A DNA stretch of 64,000 nt, from positions 1 through 64,000 of the forward strand of contig NZ_JBGVSA010000001.1 in NCBI RefSeq assembly GCF_041807905.1, given 5' to 3'. Position numbers and translations under genes: made by a program. Shown here piece after piece: positions 14,800 to 24,123 of this stretch (its first letter is position 1; each line of letters begins with the position of its first letter). The notes beneath the pieces were generated by a model that saw only the letters and a program-made list of their open reading frames with translations, did not search any database and was not told the DNA's origin. Source of the stretch: JBGVSA01 sp041807905 (GTDB lineage Bacteria; Pseudomonadota; Gammaproteobacteria; Burkholderiales; Rhodocyclaceae).

Positions 14800-17592
14800 C
14801 TATTCGCCTTTTTGCCCGACGCGCAGCGCCCGGTGTACTTCGTTGAGAAAACGCCCGTGATTGAAGTCGGCCTTATACAGGATCGCCTGCACGTCGCCGT
14901 TGAGTCGGCGCTTATCTTCGGCGGTGAGCTGCCGGGCGGTCATGATCAGCACCGGAATGTGGCGGGTGCGTTGCTCGGCCTTGAGCGCTTCGACGACCTC
15001 GAAGCCATTGGTGCCCGGCATCATGAGATCAAGAATGATGAGATCTGGTTCCTCATGTCGCGCCGCGGCCAGTCCTTCTCGTCCGCCGTAGGCGCGTAGC
15101 ACCTCGAAGCGGTCCTCTTCTTCCAGTTGCAGCGCCAGGACTTCGACCGCCCTGGGATCGTCGTCGACCACCAGCACGCGTCGTCCGCCGACGACGCCAT
15201 CGTCCTTGATGCCCAGTCCAAGGGATTCGAGCGTGTCGAGCAGTTCCGTGCGCCCGATCGGCTTCTGGAGAATGCCTGCTGCGCCGAGCGACACACCGCG
15301 CTGGTGGTCTGCCGCCACCGACACAATGACCACCGGCACTCCGCCCAACTGCGGATCGGCCTTGAGCTGGCCGAGCAGTTCCCAACCGTCGATGCCCGGC
15401 AACAGGATGTCCAGCGTGATGAGCGCGGGCGGCGTGGCGCGCGCGAGGGCCAAGGCGTCTTCCGCCGTTACCGCCACGGTCACTTCAAAGCCCGCGCCTT
15501 CGAGCTGATGCCGGATCAGGTCGGCCGCCCGCGCGTTGTCCTCGATCACCAGCACGTTCTTGCCGCTCTGCGCCTTGCGCACGGCTGGTGGCGCAATGAT
15601 GCGGCTGGCCTCGTCGGCGTCCATCACCGGCAGCCACACGATGAAACGGCTGCCACGGCCGACTTCGCTGCGCACCGCGACTGAGCCGCCATGCAGACGC
15701 GCCAGGCGTAATACGAGCGACAGCCCCAGACCCGTGCCGGCGTAGCGCCGCGACAGGTCCGAATCGAGCTGCACGAAAGGCTCGAACAGTTCGTTCAATG
15801 CGTCCTGCGCAATGCCAATGCCAGTGTCTTCCACGGCGATTTCGATGTAGCGCTCGCGCAGCGGTTCGGGCAATGGCAATGCGCGGTAGCCCGGTGCCGC
15901 GGCCGTGTCGATTTCGTGAGTGTCGCGCAGCCGCGCCTGCAAGGTCACGGAGCCGCCTTCACGGGTGAATTTCACTGCATTCGACAACAGGTTGTAGATC
16001 ACCTGCTTGACGCGGCGCTCGTCGAGCACGGCATTGCCGACCGATGCGTCTACGTCGGCATTCAGCGTCACGCGGTTGTTGGCGGCGCGTTCGCGCACGA
16101 TGGTGAGGCTGTTCGACAGCAGCGCACGCAGATCGACCACGGCTGGTTCGATGCTCATGTGACCTGCTTCGATCTTCGACAGATCGAGAATGTCGTCGAT
16201 CAACGACAACAGATGCCAGCCGCTGTCGTGGATATCGCCGATCAGCCCATGCTGCTCCTCGCTCATCGGGCCCACCACGCCATCGCGCATGATCTCGGAA
16301 AAGCCCAGGATGGCGTTGAGCGGCGTACGCAGTTCGTGCGACATGTTGGCGAGGAATTCGCTTTTCATGCGGCTGGCATGTTCCAGCTCTTCGTTCTTGT
16401 GGGCGACCTCTTCGTTGCGCAGTTGCAGTTGCGCGGAGAGGATGCGCATCGCCTCGTACTGGCCCGTGTTATGCAGGGCCACGCCCAACTGTCCTGCCGC
16501 CCGCACGATGAATTCGACATCGGCCCGATCCAGCGGCGTGCTCGAGGCCAGCGCGATGACGCCTTGCGCACGCTCGCCGTGAACAACCGGCACCATCAGC
16601 ACGGCGGCAGGGGCGAACTCACCCAGCCCGCTGCTGAACGTGAAGCCTGGCGCCGCCTGCAGCAGCAAGGGCTTGCGGTCGCGCAGCGCCTGCCCGGGAA
16701 GACTGTCATTGAGCCCGCAATGCATCGCCAGCGTGGGCGCCGCTCCACGGCTCGCCTCGCAGATCAGCGAACCTTCCCATTCCTCGTAGCGGTAGAACGC
16801 CACCGTCGGGTAGCCATGGTTTTCGGCCAGCAGGCGCAGCAGCCCGTCGAGCGTTTCCCTGCGATCCGTGGTGCTGTTGAACAGCGCCAGCGACTCGCTC
16901 TGCGTGCGGTCGAAATTCTGCTGTCGGACCAAGGCCTCTTCGATCAACTGGCGGCGACGCAGATCGCCGACGACGCGACCGCTGATCAGCGCCACCATCA
17001 ACATCAGCCCGGCCACCAGCGCGATGGTCAGCCCATTGGTCATCCGATAGCGGCGTTGGGCTTCTTCGCGTCGCGACTGGAGGAGTTCTTCCTCGCTGGT
17101 GCGCATTTCGCGCAGCAGGCTGCTGACCTGCTCGTTGAAGACGACCGCCTTGTCGCCCTGGAAACGGTCGGGGCCGAGCACCGGTCCCGTGGGAGCCTCG
17201 ACCGCGGTCATGCGCGACTGGTAGCGGTTGAGGAACTCCGCCAGGTGCTGAACACGCGCACCTTGTTCGGGGTTATCGGAGGTCAGCGCGCGCAGGACGA
17301 TGAGCACCTCGCGGCCGCGGCTGAGTGCGGCATCGCGGCGCAGGCGGAACGTATCGTCGGCGCTGATGAGGTAACCGCGGTGCTCGGCGATGGCTTCTTC
17401 AAACGCCAGCGAAACGCTGCGCAGATTGGTCAGCACCTGCTGCGTATGGTCGGTCCACTGATCGCTGGTCCGATAGCGGACGCTGTTGAAGTAGATCGTG
17501 GCGCACATGGTCGCCAGCACCACGACAGCAGCGAAACCGCTGATCAGGAGTCGGCGGCGGATGGAGCGGGCAGAAGTACTCGATGTCGGCAT
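14800..17592 (-). CDS. CHASE3-GAF hybrid histidine kinase with two receiver domains
   Basis: 930 residues from the ATG at 17592 (a TTG at 17610 would add six). A first membrane helix (~15-38), a periplasmic all-helical CHASE3-type domain (~45-190, with SVSLAFEEAIAEHRGYL) and a second helix (~195-215) are followed by a GAF domain (~235-385), a HisKA with His in ANMSHELRTPLNAI, an ATPase with GTGLGLSLVLRLA, and two receivers (VIEDNARA and VVDDDPRA blocks). The signal for CHASE3 domains is generally unknown. The 205 bases upstream are AT-rich relative to the window and carry the likely promoter, including an ATTCGT/ACGAAT inverted repeat near 17660-17685. Operon with the single-domain regulator. 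Confidence 0.92.
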   Translation of the reverse strand: MPTSSTSARSIRRRLLISGFAAVVVLATMCATIYFNSVRYRTSDQWTDHTQQVLTNLRSVSLAFEEAIAEHRGYLISADDTFRLRRDAALSRGREVLIVLRALTSDNPEQGARVQHLAEFLNRYQSRMTAVEAPTGPVLGPDRFQGDKAVVFNEQVSSLLREMRTSEEELLQSRREEAQRRYRMTNGLTIALVAGLMLMVALISGRVVGDLRRRQLIEEALVRQQNFDRTQSESLALFNSTTDRRETLDGLLRLLAENHGYPTVAFYRYEEWEGSLICEASRGAAPTLAMHCGLNDSLPGQALRDRKPLLLQAAPGFTFSSGLGEFAPAAVLMVPVVHGERAQGVIALASSTPLDRADVEFIVRAAGQLGVALHNTGQYEAMRILSAQLQLRNEEVAHKNEELEHASRMKSEFLANMSHELRTPLNAILGFSEIMRDGVVGPMSEEQHGLIGDIHDSGWHLLSLIDDILDLSKIEAGHMSIEPAVVDLRALLSNSLTIVRERAANNRVTLNADVDASVGNAVLDERRVKQVIYNLLSNAVKFTREGGSVTLQARLRDTHEIDTAAAPGYRALPLPEPLRERYIEIAVEDTGIGIAQDALNELFEPFVQLDSDLSRRYAGTGLGLSLVLRLARLHGGSVAVRSEVGRGSRFIVWLPVMDADEASRIIAPPAVRKAQSGKNVLVIEDNARAADLIRHQLEGAGFEVTVAVTAEDALALARATPPALITLDILLPGIDGWELLGQLKADPQLGGVPVVIVSVAADHQRGVSLGAAGILQKPIGRTELLDTLESLGLGIKDDGVVGGRRVLVVDDDPRAVEVLALQLEEEDRFEVLRAYGGREGLAAARHEEPDLIILDLMMPGTNGFEVVEALKAEQRTRHIPVLIMTARQLTAEDKRRLNGDVQAILYKADFNHGRFLNEVHRALRVGQKGE

Positions 17593-17797
17593 GGGTGACG
17601 CAGCAAGCAATGCCAGGCAAGGGCGAACCGGCAGATGATAACGCGTGAAGTCTAATCATTCGTAGGAATATTGCCGACGAATACACTCTACAAACGTATT
17701 CGCCAGACAGAATATTCCATTAGAACTTCACGCCCAACGAGGCGCCCGTGCTGCGCCCCTTGCTCCGACATGGCGTGACCCTGGCCGTCACCCGTCT

Positions 17798-19948
17798 TCA
17801 GTGGCTGGAAACCTTGAATTGCCCGACCAGTCGATCCAACGTGCGTGCCGCATGACCAGTGAGTTGCGCGCCGCGCGCCGCCTCGTCGATGGCGCAACGC
17901 ACAGCCTCCGCCGAGCCGGCCACCTCTTCGACGCGACGCCCGTTGTCATGGGCTGCGGCCGATATCTGATCGATGGTGGCAAACAGGCGTTGCAGGATGT
18001 GCTGAACGTCCGCGCGGTCGGTCGCCGCGGCGGTGGCGAGTTGCAGGCCCTCTTCCAGTTCTGCCATGCCGGTTTCCATGGTATTCACGGCATCTTCGGC
18101 ACGACCTTGAACCGTGCCGACCATGGCTTCGATCTCTTTGGTCGACACCGCCGTGCGTTCGGCCAGCTTGCGGACCTCGTCGGCCACCACGGCGAATCCG
18201 CGCCCGTCCTCGCCGGCGCGGGCGGCTTCGATGGCGGCATTGAGCGCGAGCAGGTTGGTCTGGCCGGCGATGTCCTTGATGACAGTGACGATGCGGCCGA
18301 TCTCCTGCGCCGAGACCTCCAGGTCGCGGATGCTGCGCGTGGCCAGGCCCACCGAATTGCGGATGCTGTCGCTGCGTTCGCGGATCAGTTCGAACTGCTG
18401 GCGAGCTTCGGCCGTGGCGGCATCGACGGCGCCGCGCATGGCTTCCGCCTCGCTGCCGGCCTGTTCGATCTCGTCGATCTGGCCATGGATGGAATCGAGC
18501 GCGCTGTGCATCTGTGCCGACATGTTGCGGGACGCCGTGGCCGACATCGCACTACTCTGCCCCAGCGTCGCGTTGGTGCGGTCGATGTCGTGCGAAGTGC
18601 GGATCACCTTGCTGATGATCTGTTCGATGTTGTCGATGAAGCTGTTCACCCACTGCGCCATGATTGTCGTTTCATCACGACGCCCCTCGGCGCGCGGCAA
18701 ACGCTCGCTCAGGTTGCCGCCGCCCTCCGCGATGCCCTGCAGGACGGCATTGAGCGTCAGCATGCGCCTGGACACGGGGCGCGCACCGAGCTGGCGGAAG
18801 ACCAGCATGCCGGCCACCAGGAACAACGCCTCGGTGATCGCCGACGACGCGGGATTGAACGAGAACGCCAGTTGCGCCGCCTGCGCAACGCTCCACGCCA
18901 CGAGGCTGGTGACGATGTAGAGCCGCTGCAACTGGTACGAGATGCCCCGGAAACGATAGACCTCTTCCAGGTCCGCCTCGCACATCATGCCCCACGTGTC
19001 CGGCGAGCCCGGCATCTGAAAAGTGACGCCCTTGCCGACGACCGGAATGTGGCGGTAGTCGGAGTAGCCGGGATACGTCACGAACAGGTTCGAGCCACGC
19101 GCGATGGTCTCGCGCACGCCCGGGTGCAACTGACCGGTGGCGGGGTCGTTGAAGACCAGCTCGAACTCGGTATGACGCTGGACCTTGACGGTACCGTACG
19201 CCGTCCGCACGCCGTCCTTGAGGTTGTCGCCCAGCGAGAAGGTGTTGTCCTCGAAACGCGAGCGCGACAAGGCGGTACCACGCGCGATGGAAGGATCGAA
19301 GCGCGACTCGACCATGAACAGGTAGTTGTCGCCCGACTCGTGAAAGATGTGCCCCGCCTCGCGCTGGATGAGATCGCCGATCACGTCGTTGGGGACCCGC
19401 GCGCACAGCGTGCCGACTGCGTTGCCGTCGATGACGATGGGTTGATAGAACATCAAGGTCACCGCATCGTGAAAACGCGAAGACGAGCGCCCCAGCCGCG
19501 CTGTCACTTCGTCCAGGTATGGGCCATGCAGAAAGCGCGCGCGCAGCCCGGCACGGAACGCCTCGCCCCCGACGCTGGCAGCTCCTTTGCGCGAAGGGGT
19601 CGTCGACTCGATGACACGCCCCGCCTTGTCGACGACGAAAATCTCGGAAGCGTCACGCAGGCCCGTCAGCCGATCGGCGAGCGCTCCGGGTGCGACATCG
19701 GGCCACGCAGCGGCCACTTCTTCGGTGGTCTGTTCCAGCACTTGCCAGATGTGTTCGGCCCATCCCTGCAGCAGGCGAACACGGGTGTCGGCGAAACCGT
19801 CGAATGCGATTTCCAGCCGCGCATAGCGATCGCGGCTAAGGAAGCACGCCCAACGCATGGCGAGCTTGCCGGTCTTGCCAAAGAGCGGCAGCCACCGCAG
19901 TTCTTTCGGACTCAGTGCCATTTCTTTGCTACGCAGCATGATTTGCAT
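17798..19948 (-). CDS. Chemoreceptor with cytoplasmic Cache-like sensor, two membrane helices and MCP signalling domain
   Basis: 716 residues. Residues ~45-335 look like a Cache/PDC-type sensor (SEIFVVDKAGRVIEST, PIVIDGNAVGTLCARVP) but no N-terminal membrane helix or signal peptide precedes it. Two hydrophobic helices lie at ~345-365 and ~372-390. The methyl-accepting domain follows, with the tip IAGQTNLLALNAAIEAARAG and GRGFAVVADEVRKLAERT. The predicted topology puts both the sensor and signalling modules in the cytoplasm, unlike standard Cache receptors. Starts at 19939 and 19918 are also possible. It lies upstream of the CHASE3 kinase on the same strand with a 205-base gap. Confidence 0.9.
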   Translation of the reverse strand: MQIMLRSKEMALSPKELRWLPLFGKTGKLAMRWACFLSRDRYARLEIAFDGFADTRVRLLQGWAEHIWQVLEQTTEEVAAAWPDVAPGALADRLTGLRDASEIFVVDKAGRVIESTTPSRKGAASVGGEAFRAGLRARFLHGPYLDEVTARLGRSSSRFHDAVTLMFYQPIVIDGNAVGTLCARVPNDVIGDLIQREAGHIFHESGDNYLFMVESRFDPSIARGTALSRSRFEDNTFSLGDNLKDGVRTAYGTVKVQRHTEFELVFNDPATGQLHPGVRETIARGSNLFVTYPGYSDYRHIPVVGKGVTFQMPGSPDTWGMMCEADLEEVYRFRGISYQLQRLYIVTSLVAWSVAQAAQLAFSFNPASSAITEALFLVAGMLVFRQLGARPVSRRMLTLNAVLQGIAEGGGNLSERLPRAEGRRDETTIMAQWVNSFIDNIEQIISKVIRTSHDIDRTNATLGQSSAMSATASRNMSAQMHSALDSIHGQIDEIEQAGSEAEAMRGAVDAATAEARQQFELIRERSDSIRNSVGLATRSIRDLEVSAQEIGRIVTVIKDIAGQTNLLALNAAIEAARAGEDGRGFAVVADEVRKLAERTAVSTKEIEAMVGTVQGRAEDAVNTMETGMAELEEGLQLATAAATDRADVQHILQRLFATIDQISAAAHDNGRRVEEVAGSAEAVRCAIDEAARGAQLTGHAARTLDRLVGQFKVSSH

Positions 19949-20111
19949 CCCGTGTCAGATTGGTCTTCTCGGTACGCGTCGCCCATAAGCCACGCCGGGC
20001 GGCACGTTTCAGCCACATTACGGGTATACCCGCTGCATACTTTAGGTTTCGGAAGGCTGGCCGTTGCGCTGCATCAATCGCTGAAATTCATGCACCAAAA
20101 GGAGGCCGCGC

Positions 20112-20138
20112 ATGCACGTGGACGAAGCATCGACATGA
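20112..20138 (+). other. Possible 8-codon leader ORF with strong Shine-Dalgarno
   Basis: AAAAGGAGG at 20097-20105 sits six bases before an ATG that opens a reading frame of eight codons (MHVDEAST) ending in TGA at 20138. A further in-frame-unrelated ATG follows at 20146. The channel gene starts at 20189 with only a weak ribosome site. It may be a regulatory leader peptide or a chance site. Confidence 0.3.
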
Positions 20139-20188
20139 GGCCATCATGACGGCCGGATCGTGTCACGAGACAGGCCTTCCCCACTCCC

Positions 20189-22675
20189 ATGAAGAACCCG
20201 TTGCACGCCCTCATCTGCACCCTCCTGGTATTGCTCCTGCATACCGTGGCCGGCCCCGCCAGCGGGGCATCTTCCAGTAGTTCGTCATCCAGCCTCGCAG
20301 TGTCGTCGGCGCCCGCCGAAACGACGCTGGCGGCAATCGTCTCGGCGCTGGACGCACCGGACCGCCTTGCCTCGCGGGCAGCGCGCGTGAGCGAGCAGAT
20401 CGCACCGCTCAAGGAACTCGCCCCCAAGCTCGTGCAACAGGACGTAGAGCTGCGGGCCTTGCTGACCCGCATCGAACGCGCCGATGGATCGACCGCCGGC
20501 GCGGGTGAACTGATCGACATGCAGACCGCCATCCTCAACGACGATGTGACGCTGTCCGGCATGATCGAGCGGCTGCGATCAGGCGTCGGCGACATCGAGT
20601 CCTTGCTGGCGGACCTCCAGCAAGAACGCGACAAATGGGCGCAGCGATCGCAACTCGCAAAGCAGCTCGAGGCATCTCCGGCCTTGCAGGCACGCATCGA
20701 TTCGGTGCATGGCACGATCGACGACGACATTCGCGCATTGCGCCCACGGCGCGATGCCTTGCTGGTGCTTCTGGGCAACGCGGTGGAGCTGCGCTCGCGC
20801 GTGGAGGAGGTGCGCGCGCGCATTTCGGCGCGTCGCCTGAGCGTGAGCCAGGCGCTGCGCGAGGCGGAAGCCGAACCGATCTGGCGCATCTACGACGCCG
20901 AGCGCAGCCACCTGCCGCAAGTGCGTGCCGAATGGAGCGCGCAGGGACGGCAGATCAAGGCATATTTCGAACTCCACGGAACGTTTCTCGCGCTGCTGGC
21001 ATTGGCGATCTTCGGCCTCACCCTGTGGTTGATGAGGCGCGCCCGTGAGATTTCGCTGCACGACGTGACCACCCTGCCCATCGAAATGGAGCGCTGCCGG
21101 CGCGTCATGCATCGACCGTTCTGGGTCGCCCTGCTGGTGACGCTGCTGTATGTGGCGCTGAGTGCGCCGCGCGGACCGATCGCGTTCTACGACCTGCTGT
21201 GGCTGTTCGTGCCGCTGCCGGCTGCGGCGCTCACCGTATCGGCACTCGGGCCGGCGGTGCGCACATCCGTGTGGGCGCTGGCGATCGCGCTGCTGGCCTC
21301 GCCGTTCCGCTCGTTGCTGGAGTTCGCGCCCGGCATCGATCGTCTGGTCATGGCGGCGCAGGCCATCCTGGTTGGCGCAGCCCTCTGGCATGACTTGCGC
21401 AAATTGCCGGGCAACGTCGGCACGCCGCGCAAGCGTCGGGCCCTCAAGACGATTGCATGGCTGGCGCTCGGTGCGCTGGCCGTGTCGCTGTACACGAATA
21501 TCGTGGGGTTCGTCGGCGTAGCGGCGACATTGCGCACCGGCGTGCTGGGCACCCTGGGATTTGCCGTCACCTATACGGCGGCGTTCTACGCCACGCTGGG
21601 GCTCGGGCTCGTCGCGCTGCGCACGCCGGCCGCGCGCGGCTTCCACATCGTGCAGCGACGGCGCGCAACGCTCGAACATGCGCTGTTCCGGATCCAGGCC
21701 ACCTTGTGCGTGATCGGCGTGCTGGTGGGCACGATGTTCGCATTCGGCCTGTACGACACGGTGCCTGGCGCCGTCAGTGCCCTGATGGCGTTGCGACTGG
21801 ACGTGGGCGAAGCCAGCATCTCGCTCGGAGCGCTCATTACAGTGGCGCTATGCCTGGTGGGCACATGGGTCCTGATGGGCGTGGTGCGGGTTCTGCTGGA
21901 AGACGAGATCATGCCGCGCCTGAACCTGTCGGATGGCGTGCCCTACGCGATCTCGGCACTCACGCGGTACGCGCTGGCCCTGCTCGGTTTCATGTTCGCG
22001 CTGGCCGCCGCGGGCATCGACATGACCAAGCTGACGATCGTGGCGGGCGCGGTCGGCGTCGGCGTGGGCTTCGGCCTGCAGGCCATCGTCAATAATTTCG
22101 TATCGGGGCTGATCCTGCTGCTGGAGCGGCCGATCCATGTCGGCGACACGGTCGAGACCGACAGCGCCAGCGGCGTGGTGCAGCACATTGGCATTCGCGC
22201 CACGACCATCCGGACCTTCCAGGGCGGCGATGTCATCGTGCCCAATGGCAATCTGCTTTCAAAGGACCTGCTCAATTGGACGCTGTCGAATCGTCGGCGC
22301 CGGATCGAGGTGGAGATCGGTGCTGGCTACGGCAGCAATCCCGAAGAGGTGAAGCGGCATCTGGTCGAAGCCGCGCGCGCGCACCCGGACATCCTGTCGA
22401 TTCCGGCGCCGCTGGCCCTGTTCGTCGGATTCGGGGACAACTCGCTCGACTTCCGTCTGCTGGCGTGGGTGAACGACACCGATGTCGCGGGCGGCACCGC
22501 CAGCGCCATCCGCGAGAGCATCCTCAAGCGCTTTTCGGACGCCGGCATCGAAATCCCCTTTCCGCAGCGCGACGTGTGGATACGACAACCCCACGCCCCC
22601 GGCCCGTCGCTACCTTCAAAGCCGGACACGGGCGCTGAGCAAGGGCCATCGACCGAAGAACCGACGGGCCCGTGA
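20189..22675 (+). CDS. Large MscS-family mechanosensitive channel (MscK/MscM-like)
   Basis: 828 residues. A signal peptide (residues ~1-27) is followed by a serine run, then a long helical periplasmic region (~45-270), about ten membrane helices (~280-650) and the MscS core. The pore-lining segment has the Gly/Ala pattern VGVGVGFGLQAIVNNFVSG, followed by ERPIHVGDTVE of the beta domain and the C-terminal alpha/beta vestibule. It opens under membrane tension to release solutes in osmotic down-shock (family role). The C-terminal ~30 residues are Pro/Ser-rich. It is divergent from the chemoreceptor across 240 bases and may have a leader ORF at 20112. Confidence 0.93.
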   Translation: MKNPLHALICTLLVLLLHTVAGPASGASSSSSSSSLAVSSAPAETTLAAIVSALDAPDRLASRAARVSEQIAPLKELAPKLVQQDVELRALLTRIERADGSTAGAGELIDMQTAILNDDVTLSGMIERLRSGVGDIESLLADLQQERDKWAQRSQLAKQLEASPALQARIDSVHGTIDDDIRALRPRRDALLVLLGNAVELRSRVEEVRARISARRLSVSQALREAEAEPIWRIYDAERSHLPQVRAEWSAQGRQIKAYFELHGTFLALLALAIFGLTLWLMRRAREISLHDVTTLPIEMERCRRVMHRPFWVALLVTLLYVALSAPRGPIAFYDLLWLFVPLPAAALTVSALGPAVRTSVWALAIALLASPFRSLLEFAPGIDRLVMAAQAILVGAALWHDLRKLPGNVGTPRKRRALKTIAWLALGALAVSLYTNIVGFVGVAATLRTGVLGTLGFAVTYTAAFYATLGLGLVALRTPAARGFHIVQRRRATLEHALFRIQATLCVIGVLVGTMFAFGLYDTVPGAVSALMALRLDVGEASISLGALITVALCLVGTWVLMGVVRVLLEDEIMPRLNLSDGVPYAISALTRYALALLGFMFALAAAGIDMTKLTIVAGAVGVGVGFGLQAIVNNFVSGLILLLERPIHVGDTVETDSASGVVQHIGIRATTIRTFQGGDVIVPNGNLLSKDLLNWTLSNRRRRIEVEIGAGYGSNPEEVKRHLVEAARAHPDILSIPAPLALFVGFGDNSLDFRLLAWVNDTDVAGGTASAIRESILKRFSDAGIEIPFPQRDVWIRQPHAPGPSLPSKPDTGAEQGPSTEEPTGP

Positions 22676-22694
22676 GTCGATCGCGGCCCACCAT

Positions 22695-22720
22695 GAAAAA
22701 AGCCCTGCAATCGCAGGGCT
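22695..22720 (-). terminator. Intrinsic terminator, mainly for the minus-strand NfeD gene
   Basis: An 8-bp stem, agccctgc (22701-22708) with gcagggct (22713-22720), with a 4-base loop. The A-run at 22696-22701 is a T-run on the minus strand. It lies between the convergent channel and NfeD-like genes and could also stop plus-strand transcripts. Confidence 0.8.
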
Positions 22721-22753
22721 TCTGTCTGTCGTTTTCTGCTTGGACTCTCGCAT

Positions 22754-23197
22754 TCAGTGCGCCGGATGCTCCGCACTCTCCACGCGCAGGGTGCTGCCTT
22801 CGACCGCTACGACGCGAACACGCGCGCCGGTTGAGATTTCGCGCTCTGCGGCGCAATCCCACACATCCGCGCCCAGAATGGGGCGCTGGAATCGCACCTT
22901 GCCCGGATGATAGGGGCGCACGTCATGCACCAGCAGACCCACCTCGCCGAGTGCCGCGTCCGACATGCCGGAAGACGACACCGTGCGTTGCTTGAAGACG
23001 CGGAACCACAACACCGTCAACAGTGCCGACAGCACCGCCCACACCGCGATCTGCACGCCGATCGCGGGCGCCAGCACGATGACCAGCAAGCCAACGACAA
23101 TTGCCGCCACTCCGAACCAGATGATGAAAAACGACGGGACCACCAATTCGGCAGAGATCAGTCCGAAACCGAGCACCAGCCACATCCACCATTGCAT
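22754..23197 (-). CDS. NfeD-like membrane protein (short form)
   Basis: 147 residues. Three or four hydrophobic helices fill residues ~3-75 (MWLVLGFGLISAELVVPSFF, then the FGVAAIVVGLLVIVLAP region), followed by a cytosolic OB-fold-type NfeD domain (GEVGLLVHDVRPYHPGKVRF, GARVRVVAVEGSTLRVE). Short NfeD proteins normally partner a stomatin-like SPFH protein in membrane microdomain quality control, but no SPFH gene is adjacent. The start ATG at 23197 has GGGGAGAAAGCA upstream; the frame's longer extension is not supported. Confidence 0.9.
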   Translation of the reverse strand: MQWWMWLVLGFGLISAELVVPSFFIIWFGVAAIVVGLLVIVLAPAIGVQIAVWAVLSALLTVLWFRVFKQRTVSSSGMSDAALGEVGLLVHDVRPYHPGKVRFQRPILGADVWDCAAEREISTGARVRVVAVEGSTLRVESAEHPAH

Positions 23198-23285
23198 TGC
23201 TTTCTCCCCTGACCACCATGCGCGCCGCGCACGCACTGGTACGTCAATGGTACCCCGTGCCGCAATATGGCGACCCCGGGATGGA

Positions 23286-23714
23286 TCAGGCGCTGGCAGC
23301 GCCCGGCAGCTCGACCACATTGCCGGCCGGCGCTTCCTTGCGAGAACTGTCATTGGCCGAGCACAGGCAGCCGTCAACGACCGCGCCGCAGTCCATCCGC
23401 AACTGGCGATAGATAATGTCGCCCGTCACGCGCGCGTTGGGCTGGAGTTCCAGGAAGTGTTCGATTTCGAGGTCGCCCTTGACGGTGCCGTTGATCACCG
23501 CGTCATAAGCGGTGACATTGCCCGTGATGCTGCCCTGTTCGCTCAGCACAAGCAGGCTCTGTACGCCGGGCTTGCTGCTGACATTGCCGCGCACGTGACC
23601 ATCCACGCGCAGGCCATCGACGAAGTTCACATCGCCGCATACCTCGACGGAGCCGGCAATCAGGCTCGACAACTTGGTCAATTCGACGGTGGTGTTCTTC
23701 TTGGAACCGAACAT
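23286..23714 (-). CDS. Bactofilin (polymer-forming cytoskeletal protein)
   Basis: 142 residues. A short charged N-terminus is followed by the repetitive right-handed beta-helix bactofilin core (~18-120): SSLIAGSVEVCGDVNFVDGL, HVRGNVSS, SITGNVTAYDAVINGTVKGD and ARVTGDI repeats. It forms nucleotide-free filaments that scaffold peptidoglycan enzymes. AGGAGAAACGCC precedes the ATG at 23714. It follows, on the same strand, a coiled-coil membrane protein and an M23 peptidase, the usual bactofilin-hydrolase pairing, so this set likely shapes the cell wall. Confidence 0.95.
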   Translation of the reverse strand: MFGSKKNTTVELTKLSSLIAGSVEVCGDVNFVDGLRVDGHVRGNVSSKPGVQSLLVLSEQGSITGNVTAYDAVINGTVKGDLEIEHFLELQPNARVTGDIIYRQLRMDCGAVVDGCLCSANDSSRKEAPAGNVVELPGAASA

Positions 23715-23757
23715 GGCGTTTCTCCTGCGTTGATACAAAGATTCTCTGCTGCGCCTG

Positions 23758-24120
23758 CTACTGGCGCGTTGGCGGCTTGCTCGAACGGGTGAAGCTGGCG
23801 TCGGCCTGCACGCGCCCGAGACGTTCATTGAGTTCGGCGATCTGACGAACCAGTTCGGCGTTGGTCGCGGCCTGGTGTTCGGCATCGAGCCGCACGCGTT
23901 CGAGTTGTTCCTGCAGCGCCTTATTGGCGGCCTGCAGACGTACGAGTTCGGCCTGCTGGATGGCGCTGGCCGATGGCGTACGCACCAGCGCCCAGGCGCT
24001 GGCCGCCAGCAGCAGGGCGAGCACGGCAAGGCCGGCACGCCACCAGTTGTTCATGCGGCCTTCCTGTACCCGAATGCGGTAAGGGGCCTGCGCGAGGCGC
24101 TTGGTACGGTGGCGTGCCAT
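23758..24120 (-). CDS. Single-pass membrane protein with coiled coil, in bactofilin/M23 operon
   Basis: 120 residues: a basic cytosolic N-terminus, one membrane helix (~25-47, AGLAVLALLLAASAWALV) and a periplasmic coiled coil (~52-105, rich in Leu, Gln, Glu, Arg). No enzyme motif. The ATG at 24120 lies three bases after the M23 peptidase stop, so it is translationally coupled to it. By position it may link the bactofilin to the peptidase, like the longer coiled-coil proteins found between these genes in related bacteria (inference). Confidence 0.8.
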   Translation of the reverse strand: MARHRTKRLAQAPYRIRVQEGRMNNWWRAGLAVLALLLAASAWALVRTPSASAIQQAELVRLQAANKALQEQLERVRLDAEHQAATNAELVRQIAELNERLGRVQADASFTRSSKPPTRQ

Positions 24121-24123
24121 CGC

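Noticed and set aside
17801..20149. 782-codon plus-strand open frame
   Set aside because: Antisense to the chemoreceptor; GC-driven.
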